Source: Streptomyces sp. JJ66 (GTDB lineage: Bacteria; Actinomycetota; Actinomycetes; Streptomycetales; Streptomycetaceae). Taken from it: a stretch of DNA of 64,000 nucleotides. This document shows positions 16,391 through 23,867 of the stretch, piece by piece; position 1 is the stretch's first letter; the number at the start of each line of letters is the position of its first letter. The translations under genes and the position numbers were made by a program. The stretch is from the NCBI RefSeq assembly GCF_019303495.1, contig NZ_JAEVFI010000007.1, positions 79,342 to 143,341 of the forward strand, written 5' to 3'. The notes below the pieces were generated by a model. It was not told where the DNA came from, ran no database searches, and worked only from the letters and a program-made list of their open reading frames with translations.

Positions 16391-17268
16391 CGCGGACTCA
16401 CCTCCTCCCCCGGCTCGGCCTGCGACTGGGACACCTGCGGCTGGGACAGCAGCTCGGTCACCAGCGAGGTGACGAGCCGGACGGCCTCGGTCACCGCCTG
16501 CTGGACGGGCTCGCTCAGCCCCACGCTGACGTCGGGCTCTTCGCCGGTCATGCGCACCAGCGGTTCGCAGCCGACGACCAGCACGCGCGGCAGCGGCCCC
16601 TCGCCCAGGCGGCGGGCGAGCGCCAGCACCTTGACCGGGTCCATGGCGTGCGCCTCGGGGGCGACGTCGTCGAAGGAGTCGACGGGTGGCTCGATGACGC
16701 TCAGCGTGCCGGGCCGCTCGCCGCGCGGTGCGGCGTCCACGAACAGCGCGGCCGCGTAGCCCTCGGTGAGCCGGTAGGCGAGGTCCATACCGCGGATGCC
16801 GAAGTCGGCGACATGCACCTCGGGCGGCAGGGCCGTCTCGCGCAGGGCGGTGGCGACGGCGGGGCCGAAGCCGTCGTCGCCCAGGAAGACGTTGCCGATG
16901 CCCGCGACCAGCACGCGCGGCGTGCGCACCGCTTTCGTGCCCCCGGCGGGCGCGGCGGGTTCGACCTCTTCGGGGGTGAAGAAGAACCGGTGGCCGATCT
17001 GGGCGGCGGCGGCGAAGTCGCGGCCCGGGTCGCCGTCGAGGATGACGGCGAGGTGCACCCTGCCCTCGAAGTCCTCCTCGACGGCGACGACTTCGGCGGT
17101 GCGGCCGGTGAGCGCCAGGTCCAGGATGTCGGCGCCGGGCAGGGGCCGCAGCCGCACCCGGCTGCCCCGGCCGAGGGCCACGCCGTCCACGAGCACGGTG
17201 CGGGCGGGGTCAGGCGCGTTGTCGGGGGCCGTGTCGGGCGTGTCGGGCGTCTCCCAGGGGGCACTCAC
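16387..17268 (-). CDS. Hydrogenase maturation endopeptidase with extra N-terminal domain
   Basis: A 293-residue protein. The C-terminal ~150 residues are a HybD/HycI-type protease: RVLVAGIGNVFLGDDGFGPA (GIGN and the first metal-binding acid), VHVADFGIRGMDLAYRL (second acidic position), and VLVVGCEPL. It should trim the C-terminal tail of HhyL after nickel insertion. The first ~120 residues form a separate beta-rich domain (RGSRVRLRPLPGADILDLAL..., GRDFAAAAQIGHRFFFTPEE) not found in E. coli proteases. The start is GTG 17268, overlapping the previous stop by 4 bp (GTGA). Whether the extra domain docks the large subunit or binds a cofactor is unknown. Confidence 0.85.
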   Translation of the reverse strand: MSAPWETPDTPDTAPDNAPDPARTVLVDGVALGRGSRVRLRPLPGADILDLALTGRTAEVVAVEEDFEGRVHLAVILDGDPGRDFAAAAQIGHRFFFTPEEVEPAAPAGGTKAVRTPRVLVAGIGNVFLGDDGFGPAVATALRETALPPEVHVADFGIRGMDLAYRLTEGYAAALFVDAAPRGERPGTLSVIEPPVDSFDDVAPEAHAMDPVKVLALARRLGEGPLPRVLVVGCEPLVRMTGEEPDVSVGLSEPVQQAVTEAVRLVTSLVTELLSQPQVSQSQAEPGEEVSPR

Positions 17269-18503
17269 GCGTCCTCCAGCGGGGCGGTCGGGGCGAGGGG
17301 GCGGAACTCGCGGATGGTGCCGTGCAGCGCGGCCAGTTCGGCGGGGCTGAGCCGGGCGCAGCGGTCGAGGATTTCGCGGGCGCGCGGGTCGCAGGCGCGG
17401 GCCTCGGCCTGCTCCTCCTCGGTCAGGGAGAGCACACTGAGCACGAGGAGCTGGTCGATCTCGCCGCCGTCGAACAGGTCGCCGGGGCTTTCGGGGGCGA
17501 CGGCCGGGAAGTCGTACAGCGTCACCGGGGAGCTGAGCACGGTGTGCGCGCCCGCGGTGCCGTCCCGGCGGCCAGCGCCGAGCCCGCCCGGGCCGCCGTC
17601 CACGAGGACGGGCCACACCCCTTCGTTGCGGCACGCGGCGGCGGCGTCGGCCAGGCGGGCCGGGGGCTCCAGCAGGGAGACGAACCGCGCGGTGGCGCAG
17701 TGCAGCACGGTGTGCGTGGAGACGAACGCGTAGCGCGCGGCCCGTTCCCGCGCGTCGCGGGCGGCCGGGTCGGGCGCGGGGCAGTCGGTGGTGTTGGCGA
17801 CGTGCACGGCGAGCCGGTACACGCCACCTGCGACCGGCTCCGCGCTCAGCCGTACGGTGCCGGTGAGGCGCTGCCAGGTGCGCTGGAGGGTGGCGGCGTG
17901 GGTGCCGTCCGGCGCGTGCAGCGGCTCGCGGTCGGTGCCGGGTGCCACCGTCAGCGGCACCTCGCGGGCGCCCTCGGGTAGCGCGCGCAGCTCGGCGAGC
18001 GTCAGCGGGAGGGTGAACTCCCGCTCGGTGGCCTCCTGCCAGGCGAGGTACCGCTCGCCGCCCACGGTCACCGCGTCCACCGGCTCCGGGCCGCCGGGAC
18101 CTTCGCGCAGCACGGTGCGGTCCACGACGTGCAGGAACCGCACCCGGACGGTGACCTCGACGCCGTCGGTGCCCCCCGTGCGCTCGGTGCCGCACGTGTG
18201 CTGGGTCCCGCCCGTGCGCTGGGTCCCGCCCGTGCGCTGGGTCCCGCTGCCGTCCGGGCCGCTGGTGCCGCCTGGGCCGCCGGTGCCCGGGACGCCGGTG
18301 CCGCCCGGGACGCCGGTGTCGAGCAGCACCTCGGTGTGGGAGGCGGCGCGTTCGCCGAGCGGCTGGGCGCACGCGGGCGGGAAGACGCCGCCGAAGGTCC
18401 AGCGCTTGGTGTTCTTCAGTGCCGACCTGCGGTAGGGCCACAGCAGGTAGCCCTCGTAGAGGCAGGTGCGCACGATCTTCTCGACGGCCTCGGCGGCGTC
18501 CAT
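17265..18503 (-). CDS. Conserved hydrogenase-operon protein of unknown function, 412 residues
   Basis: No function can be assigned. The N-terminus (VEKIVRTCLYEGYLLWPYRR, then LKNTKRWTFGGVFPP) looks conserved and similar proteins accompany actinobacterial group 1h hydrogenases. A glycine/threonine-rich insert of ~50 residues (about 65-115) is encoded by an 18-bp tandem repeat. Then come beta-rich stretches (VEVTVRVRFLHVVDRTV, GGVYRLAVHVANTTDCPAP) and FVSTHTVLHCATARFVSLLEPP, ending with an acidic helical region (DQLLVLSVLSLTEEEQ, then ARACDPRAREILDR). The ATG at 18503 follows the DUF6084 gene after 66 bp. It is probably an assembly or electron-transfer accessory. Confidence 0.75.
   Translation of the reverse strand: MDAAEAVEKIVRTCLYEGYLLWPYRRSALKNTKRWTFGGVFPPACAQPLGERAASHTEVLLDTGVPGGTGVPGTGGPGGTSGPDGSGTQRTGGTQRTGGTQHTCGTERTGGTDGVEVTVRVRFLHVVDRTVLREGPGGPEPVDAVTVGGERYLAWQEATEREFTLPLTLAELRALPEGAREVPLTVAPGTDREPLHAPDGTHAATLQRTWQRLTGTVRLSAEPVAGGVYRLAVHVANTTDCPAPDPAARDARERAARYAFVSTHTVLHCATARFVSLLEPPARLADAAAACRNEGVWPVLVDGGPGGLGAGRRDGTAGAHTVLSSPVTLYDFPAVAPESPGDLFDGGEIDQLLVLSVLSLTEEEQAEARACDPRAREILDRCARLSPAELAALHGTIREFRPLAPTAPLEDA
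18178..18249 (-). repeat. 18-bp in-frame tandem repeat inside the 412-residue gene
   Basis: Units of GTGCGCTGGGTCCCGCCC (plus-strand reading) begin at 18196, 18214 and 18232 (the third partial), with a degenerate unit at 18178. Each encodes a six-residue G-T-Q-R-T-G type repeat, so unit number can change without a frameshift. The repeat extends a flexible linker. Confidence 0.8.
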
Positions 18504-18569
18504 GGCACTCCGGGTGGTTCGGGCGTGGGGCGGGCGGGATGCGGGCGGGATGTGGCGGGCGGTCGGGGC

Positions 18570-19364
18570 TCAGGTGGCGGGGGTGTCGGCGGGTGCCTCG
18601 GCCGCGTCCAGCAGACGGCACACCGCCTCGTCCCAGCCGGTGCACACCTGCCGGGCCCGGTAGGCGTCCAGCCGGGCCCACGTCTCGGCCGACAGCCGCA
18701 GCCACGGGCTGCCGGGGTAGTAGCGCTCGACCAGCTCGTGCCACAGCGCGGCGGGCAGGCGGCAGGCGGCGTCCTTGGACCAGGAGACGCGGGCGGTGCG
18801 CAGCAGGCCGCCGGGGCCGTCGTAGAAGACGGTGCCGCTGAACTGGAAGTCCAGCGGCACGTCCCCGTCGGTGACGGCCTTCAGGTACTTGGTGACGGCC
18901 AGCTCGGTGTCGTAGCCGCACGGCACCAGCAGGCCGGTGGTGGTCCGGGTGTCGAAGGCGGGCACCTGCACGGTGGTCTGCGTCCACGGCAGCGGGCGCA
19001 GGCCGTCGGCCCACTGGTCGGCGCCGCCGAACAGCTCCGCGAGGGCCGCGCGGGCGCGTGCGTCGTAGCGGCGCCGGGTGACGTCGATGCGCAGGGCCGT
19101 CGTCAGGCTGACGGAGCGGACGGGGCCGCCGCCGGTGCGGGAGAGTTCCACGGCGAACCGCAGCGTGGGAACGGCGGCGTACCGCTCCTGGGTGACACCG
19201 GTGACGGCGAAGTCCAGGTCCGGCACGGCGTGGTCCCCGGCGCCCGGCGCGGCGTGGCGGACAGCGCCCGGCCGGGCGCCGCCCCCCGCGCCCGGCCCGG
19301 TGCTGCCCCCGGCGCCCGGCCCGGCGGCACGGGGTGCGGCTCCCGTCCGCTCCGGGCCCGTCAT
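18570..19364 (-). CDS. DUF6084-type hydrogenase-operon protein
   Basis: A 264-residue protein. The first ~45 residues are a proline/glycine/alanine-rich tail (GPGAGGSTGPGAGGG). The body is beta-sheet-like and includes ALRIDVTRRRYDA, LAELFGGADQWADGLRPLPW, a DTRTTTGLLVPCGYDTELAVTKY stretch read in two parts, and FSGTVFYDGPGGLLRTARVSW. This matches what I remember of DUF6084, a family seen in streptomycete hydrogenase operons. The ATG overlaps the stop of the 68-residue gene (ATGA). Function unknown; a chaperone-like or scaffold role is a guess. Confidence 0.75.
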   Translation of the reverse strand: MTGPERTGAAPRAAGPGAGGSTGPGAGGGARPGAVRHAAPGAGDHAVPDLDFAVTGVTQERYAAVPTLRFAVELSRTGGGPVRSVSLTTALRIDVTRRRYDARARAALAELFGGADQWADGLRPLPWTQTTVQVPAFDTRTTTGLLVPCGYDTELAVTKYLKAVTDGDVPLDFQFSGTVFYDGPGGLLRTARVSWSKDAACRLPAALWHELVERYYPGSPWLRLSAETWARLDAYRARQVCTGWDEAVCRLLDAAEAPADTPAT

Positions 19365-19567
19365 GACGGGGAGAGGTTCGGCATGTCGGGCTGGATCGGC
19401 TCGCGCAGCGCCGCGTTGATGCCGGTGGAGCGGCGCATGGTGGAGCGGTCGTCGTCGGTGTGGCCCGGCTGGTGCTTGGCCTTGCCCTGGTGGTTGCCGC
19501 GCCGCACGCCCTTGGTGTGTGACGCCGCGTCGTTCTTGATGTCGGGTTTGCCTACGGAGATGCCCAT
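19361..19567 (-). CDS. 68-residue basic hydrophilic protein of the hydrogenase operon
   Basis: A lysine/histidine-rich small protein without hydrophobic segments (KPDIKNDAASHTKGVRRGNH, then QGKAKHQPGHTDDDRSTMRR) and a C-terminal NAALREPIQPDMPNLSPS. It is almost certainly disordered in isolation. Its ATG lies 16 bp inside the end of the DUF5947 gene and its stop overlaps the DUF6084 start, so it is a real member of the operon. Base composition is lower in GC than its neighbours. No family recognised; four histidines could bind metal, but that is speculation. Confidence 0.65.
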   Translation of the reverse strand: MGISVGKPDIKNDAASHTKGVRRGNHQGKAKHQPGHTDDDRSTMRRSTGINAALREPIQPDMPNLSPS

Positions 19568-20271
19568 GACGCCTCCTGCTGGGTGCGGTTGTGGTGTGGA
19601 GCGCCGCCGGGGTCTGTGGCGGCGCCGGTGGCCGGCGCCGACAGCTCTGTCAGCTCTGTCAGCTCCGCGAAGAAGCCGTCAACGCGCTGCCACACCTCCT
19701 GGCCACCGCTGAGTCCCTTCCAGTGTGCGCGCACCAGGGCCGCCAGGCGGTAGCAGTCGTCCAGCGGCAGCAGCCAGTGTTCGCGCCGGTCGCGGGCCCG
19801 GTGGACGAGCAGCGCCTCGACGTCGTCGGCGAGGTCGGCCAGCGCGGGGTGTTTGGCGGTCACCTCGTGCCAGACCCCGGCGTCCGGGTGCGCGCGCAGG
19901 GTGCCCAGGGGGCTGGGGTAGCGGGCGGTGACCTCGCCGGAGGCCGCGTGCCGGGTGAGGAACACCAGGTCCACGGGCAGCCCGAGCCCGGCCCACAGGG
20001 CGTCGTCGATCGTGTCGTCCGGCAGTCGCAGGCGGCGGCGCGGCAGCAGGCGGTAGTGCGCGCCGCCGGCCGCCTGCCGGTCGAACAGCAGGGCGCAGGC
20101 GCGGCAGGCGCAGGACACCTCGTCGGAGAGCAGGTCGAGCAGGTGCCGGTGGGCCTCGTCCAGCGGCTGCGCGCACAGGTCGCAGCGTTCCCCGGCCGCT
20201 TCGGCGTGGCGCGGGTCGCGGGCCGCGGCGCGGTGGGCCACGGCCCGCAGCCGGGAGGCGGGGGCGGTCAC
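19552..20271 (-). CDS. DUF5947 cysteine-rich protein (possible Fe-S or zinc protein)
   Basis: A 239-residue protein. Near residue 30 it has C-D-L-C, then 27-30 residues later C-A-C-R-A-C, with the histidines of EAHRHLLDL between. This arrangement can hold an iron-sulfur cluster or zinc. The rest includes YRLLPRRRLRLPDD, GLPVDLVFLTRH, VTARYPSPLGTLRAHPD and a C-terminal tryptophan-rich helix. In M. smegmatis the equivalent operon encodes HhyE, an iron-sulfur protein with NifU-like and Rieske-like parts; here the two functions seem to be on two genes, this one and the NifU-like neighbour. GTG start overlaps the upstream stop by 4 bp. Confidence 0.75.
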   Translation of the reverse strand: MTAPASRLRAVAHRAAARDPRHAEAAGERCDLCAQPLDEAHRHLLDLLSDEVSCACRACALLFDRQAAGGAHYRLLPRRRLRLPDDTIDDALWAGLGLPVDLVFLTRHAASGEVTARYPSPLGTLRAHPDAGVWHEVTAKHPALADLADDVEALLVHRARDRREHWLLPLDDCYRLAALVRAHWKGLSGGQEVWQRVDGFFAELTELTELSAPATGAATDPGGAPHHNRTQQEASWASP

Positions 20272-20882
20272 GGCGTGCCGCCCACCGGGGCCGGGCGCTG
20301 GAACAGCGCGTCCACCGGGATGACGGGCGCCGGGGCGGCCGGTGCCGCCGCCCGCTCCACCTGGACGTCGGCCAGCTCCGGCGCGGCGGCGGTCAGCGCG
20401 TCGCGCACCGTCTGCTCGGGCGGTACCGGGGGCGGTGAGCAGCCCTTGGTGGTGCCGGTCAGCCGCACGTGGGCGGTGGCGTCCGTCAGCTGTGCGACGT
20501 CCAGTTCCAGGCCCAGTCCGCGCAGGTGCCCGGCCGCCGCGTCCAGGGCGCGGCGGGCGCGGGCGGCGGGCGGGTCGGGGTGCAGGTCGTGCACCAGCAG
20601 CAGGTGCCCGACCAGTTCGTCGTCCGCCAGCCGCCGCGCCAGCGCGTCGCCGCCCGCCTGTTCCGCGTGGTGCAGGACGCGGGCGAGGGCGTCACCGTAG
20701 AGGCCGACCAGTGTCTCGACGGTCTCCCGGGCCCGGGCCGCCGCCGCGCTGTCGGGCAGCGCGTCGAGTCCGCCCAGCTGCTCCTCGGCGCGCCGCACCT
20801 GCTCGCGGGCGAACGCGTCGTCCCACCCGGGGTGCTCCCGCTGCTCCTGGCGTGCCATCTGGTCCCCGGCGTCCCCGGTCAC
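20268..20882 (-). CDS. NifU-like protein lacking the CxxC pair
   Basis: A 204-residue protein. The N-terminal ~110 residues are helical (ARETVETLVGLYGDALARVL, LADDELVGHLLLVHDLHPDP). The C-terminal part follows the NifU C-domain pattern (AHVRLTGTTKGC..., TVRDALTAAAPELADVQVE). Where NifU domains have C-x-x-C, this one has C-S-P-P, and there is only one cysteine in the whole protein. It therefore cannot hold a cluster by itself; a dimer or a partner such as DUF5947 would be needed. The start is GTG 20882, overlapping the HhyL stop (GTGA); an internal ATG at 20858 is less likely. Probably linked to electron transfer from the hydrogenase. Confidence 0.78.
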   Translation of the reverse strand: MTGDAGDQMARQEQREHPGWDDAFAREQVRRAEEQLGGLDALPDSAAAARARETVETLVGLYGDALARVLHHAEQAGGDALARRLADDELVGHLLLVHDLHPDPPAARARRALDAAAGHLRGLGLELDVAQLTDATAHVRLTGTTKGCSPPPVPPEQTVRDALTAAAPELADVQVERAAAPAAPAPVIPVDALFQRPAPVGGTP

Positions 20883-22678
20883 GCTCCCACCGCGCCGAAG
20901 GTCGGCGAGTGGGACTGGGTGAGGGTCTTGCCGCCGCCGAGGTACATGTGCACGCCGCAGGGCAGGCAGGGGTCGAAGCTGCGCACGGTGCGCATGATGT
21001 CGATGCCCTTGAAGTTCTCCGGGCCGTTCTCCTCGAAGATCGGGCAGCCTTGTACCGCGTCCTCGTACGGGCCGGGGGTGCCGTAGGTGTCGCGCGGGCT
21101 GGCGTTCCACGGGGTGGGCGGGTACGGGTGGTAGTTGGCGATCTTCTTGTCCCGGATCACCAGGTGGTGGGAGAGGACGCCGCGCACCGCCTCGTGGAAG
21201 CCGACGCCGATGCCCTCGTCCGGCACGGTGAAGTCCTCGAACACCTTGGTGCGCCCGGCGCGGACCTCGTTCAGGGCCTTCTCCACGAAGTACATCGCCA
21301 TTCCGGCCGCGTAGGCGACGAAGTACATGCGGGCGCGGTTGCGCTCGATGGTGTTCGGGAAGGGCGGCGGCGTCCATTCGAGGTTGACCTCGGGCATGCC
21401 CGGCGTCTTCGGCAGGTCGATGCGCACGCTGTGCCCGGTGGAGTGCACGTAGGGGGTGCGCACCTTGCCCGCCAGGGCGGTGGCCCACAGGCGGGCGATG
21501 GGGCCGCCTCCGGTGTCCAGGGCGAGGTGGTCGCCGTTGCGCGGATCGACCCAGCGCGGGCTCATCACCCAGCTGTACTTGCCGCCGTCGGTCAGGTCGC
21601 GCTTTTGCGGTGCGGGCAGCGTGGTCTGGTTCCACGGGTGGCGCTTGTCCACGGGGTTGCCCAGCGGGTCCCGGTCAACGTAGACCTCCTCGCTGGTCCA
21701 GTCCTCGTAGTAGGAGCTGCCGAGCAGGATGCGCATGCCGAGGTTGATATCGACCAGGTTCGTGGTCACCAGCTCGTTGTCCACGACGATGCCGGGGGTG
21801 ACGAACATGGCGTTCCCCCACTCGTTCATCGTCCGGTAGCGGTAGTCCACGACCTCCGGGTCCTGGAAGGCGCCCCAGCAGCCCAGCAGGGTGCGGCGGC
21901 GGCCGACCTCCTCGTAGCCGGGCAGCGCCTCGTAGAAGAAGTCGAAGACGTCGTCGTTCATGGCGACGGCGCGCTTGACGAAGTCCAGGCAGCGGGTGAG
22001 GCGCACCAGGTAGTCGGTGAAGAGCTGCGGGGTGGCCACGGTGCCGACGCCGCCGGGGTAGAGCGTCGAGGGGTGCACGTGGCGCCCCTCCATCAGGCAG
22101 CACATCTCGCGGGTGAGGCGGCTCATGACGAGCGCCTCCTTGTAGGTGCTGCCCTCGAAGGGGTTGAAGGAGCGCATGATGTCGGCCATCGTGCGGAAGC
22201 CGTGCTGGTCGCCGCGCGGCGCGGGGGTGCGCTCGGCCCGCTCCCACACGCCCGGGTTGGTCTCCTTGACCATGCGCTCGCAGTAGTCGACGAAGACCAG
22301 GTTGTCCTGGAAGATCGTGTGGTCGAACATGTACTCGGCGGCTTCGCCGAGGTTCATGATGTAGTCCGCGAGCGGCGGCGGCTTGACGCCGTAGGCCATG
22401 TTCTGGGCGTAGATCGAGCACACGGCGTGGTTGTCGCCGCAGATGCCACAGATGCGGCTGGTGATGAAGTGCGCGTCCCGTGGGTCCTTGCCCTTCATGA
22501 AGACGCTGTAGCCGCGGAAGATCGACGAGGTGGAGCGGCACTCGGCCACCCGCTTGTTCTGGAAGTCGATCTTGGTGTAGATGCCGAGGTTGCCGACGAT
22601 GCGGGTGATCGGGTCGAAGGCGACCTCGGTGAGCTGACCCGGCGGGGCCTCGGCCGGACGGGACTGGGTGGCGGTCAC
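20879..22678 (-). CDS. hhyL: [NiFe]-hydrogenase large subunit, group 1h type
   Basis: Catalytic subunit that oxidises H2. The 599-residue precursor has the N-terminal Ni-Fe ligands in SRICGICGDNHAVCS (Cys77, Cys80) and the C-terminal ligands in DPCLPCGVH (Cys571, Cys574, His577). The 22 residues after His577 would be removed by the endopeptidase of this operon. The GDNHAVCS form of the first motif and the long insertions fit group 1h (formerly group 5), the oxygen-tolerant high-affinity enzyme with which streptomycete spores and soil actinobacteria consume atmospheric H2. ATG 22678. It lies 52 bp after hhyS. Confidence 0.96.
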   Translation of the reverse strand: MTATQSRPAEAPPGQLTEVAFDPITRIVGNLGIYTKIDFQNKRVAECRSTSSIFRGYSVFMKGKDPRDAHFITSRICGICGDNHAVCSIYAQNMAYGVKPPPLADYIMNLGEAAEYMFDHTIFQDNLVFVDYCERMVKETNPGVWERAERTPAPRGDQHGFRTMADIMRSFNPFEGSTYKEALVMSRLTREMCCLMEGRHVHPSTLYPGGVGTVATPQLFTDYLVRLTRCLDFVKRAVAMNDDVFDFFYEALPGYEEVGRRRTLLGCWGAFQDPEVVDYRYRTMNEWGNAMFVTPGIVVDNELVTTNLVDINLGMRILLGSSYYEDWTSEEVYVDRDPLGNPVDKRHPWNQTTLPAPQKRDLTDGGKYSWVMSPRWVDPRNGDHLALDTGGGPIARLWATALAGKVRTPYVHSTGHSVRIDLPKTPGMPEVNLEWTPPPFPNTIERNRARMYFVAYAAGMAMYFVEKALNEVRAGRTKVFEDFTVPDEGIGVGFHEAVRGVLSHHLVIRDKKIANYHPYPPTPWNASPRDTYGTPGPYEDAVQGCPIFEENGPENFKGIDIMRTVRSFDPCLPCGVHMYLGGGKTLTQSHSPTFGAVGA

Positions 22679-22730
22679 TGGGAGCGGTCCTCTCCTGATG
22701 CGTGCGTCCTGGGGGCGTGGGGCGTGCGGA

Positions 22731-23786
22731 TCAGCGTCCGGTCCACCTCGGTGCGTAGCCGGAGGTCAGCTCGGAGCGGTTGTGGCGCCACTTGGGTTCG
22801 TGGTTGGCGGTGCGGTTGGTGATCGCGCGCAGGGAGCGCACGAGGGGGCCGTAGGTGGAGGACAGCAGCGCGGAGGACACGCTGCCGCCGGGTGGCTCGT
22901 CCATGAACGGCATGAACTTGTCCGGGAAGCCCGGCATGGTGCAGGCGATGCAGATGCCGCCGACGTTGGGGCAGCCGCCGATGCCGTCCATCCAGCCGCG
23001 CTTGGTGACGTTGCAGTTGACCACCGGACCCCAGCAGCCGACCTTCACCTGGCACTTGGGCGAGTTGTAGTCCTTGGCGAAGTCGCCCTGCTCGTAGTAG
23101 GCGGCCCGGTCGCAGCCCTCGTGCACGGTCTTGCCGAACAGCCAGGTGGGGCGCAGCTGGTCGTCCAGCGGGATGGTGGGCGCCATTCCGGCCGCCTGGT
23201 AGAGCAGCCAGGTCAGCGTCTCCATGAAGTTGTCCGGCTGGACGGGGCAGCCGGGGACGTTGATGACCGGCAGGCCGCCAGCCGAGCGGAAGTCCCAGCC
23301 CAGGTAGTCCGCCAGGCCCATGCAGCCGGTGGGGTTGCCCGCCATGGCGTGGATGCCGCCGTAGGTGGCGCAGGTGCCGATGGCGACGACGGCCAGCGCC
23401 TTGGGGGCCAGCAGGTCCAGCCAGGTGTTCAGCGGGCGGGGCTCGCCGGTGTCCGGGTCGTTGCCCATCGACGTCCAGTAGCCCTCGCCGTTGATGTTCT
23501 CGTTGGGGATGGACCCCTCGACCACCAGCACGAACGGCGCGTCCAGCTCGCCGCGCGCCGCCTGGTGGAAGGCGTGCAGGAAGTCCTCGCCCGTCTCGTA
23601 GGCGAGGACCTTGTTGTGCAGGTGCACCTTGGGCAGGCCGGGGATCGCGCCCAGCACGACGTCCTCCAGGCTGGGCAGGGAGGCGGCGGTGACCGAGACG
23701 GTGTCGCCGTCGCAGCTCATGCCTTCGGAGGTCCACAGGATGTGTACCTCGTCCACGCCGCTGGGGGCGGCCGTTTCGGTGGTCAT
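22731..23786 (-). CDS. hhyS: [NiFe]-hydrogenase small subunit, group 1h type
   Basis: Electron-transfer subunit with three iron-sulfur clusters, 351 residues. The usual first proximal-cluster pair C-x-x-C is here C-D-G-D (Cys25, Asp28), the known group 1h trait in which an aspartate replaces one cysteine ligand. Other ligands are visible in GTCATYGGIHA, NVPGCPVQPDN, VHEGCDRAAYYEQ, SPKCQVKVGCWGP and GGCPNVGGICIACTMPGFP. There is no Tat signal, as expected for group 1h, so the enzyme is cytoplasmic or membrane-associated. Start chosen at ATG 23786 with GGAAGGAAGG upstream; the frame is open 17 codons further. Confidence 0.95.
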   Translation of the reverse strand: MTTETAAPSGVDEVHILWTSEGMSCDGDTVSVTAASLPSLEDVVLGAIPGLPKVHLHNKVLAYETGEDFLHAFHQAARGELDAPFVLVVEGSIPNENINGEGYWTSMGNDPDTGEPRPLNTWLDLLAPKALAVVAIGTCATYGGIHAMAGNPTGCMGLADYLGWDFRSAGGLPVINVPGCPVQPDNFMETLTWLLYQAAGMAPTIPLDDQLRPTWLFGKTVHEGCDRAAYYEQGDFAKDYNSPKCQVKVGCWGPVVNCNVTKRGWMDGIGGCPNVGGICIACTMPGFPDKFMPFMDEPPGGSVSSALLSSTYGPLVRSLRAITNRTANHEPKWRHNRSELTSGYAPRWTGR

Positions 23787-23867
23787 CGCGCCTTCCTTCC
23801 CGGCCGCCAGCGCCCTGCTGCCGTCCCGATCGCTCACCTCGTGCAGGCTGACACGCGGCGAAAAAGC

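Noticed and set aside
18178..18249. 18-bp repeats considered as a CRISPR array
   Set aside because: Units are contiguous without spacers, in frame and inside a coding gene.
17269..19014. Minus-strand open frame extending the endopeptidase frame upstream through two genes
   Set aside because: The sequence is arginine/proline-rich, as expected for a shadow frame in high-GC DNA, and GTG 17268 overlaps the upstream stop in the operon pattern.
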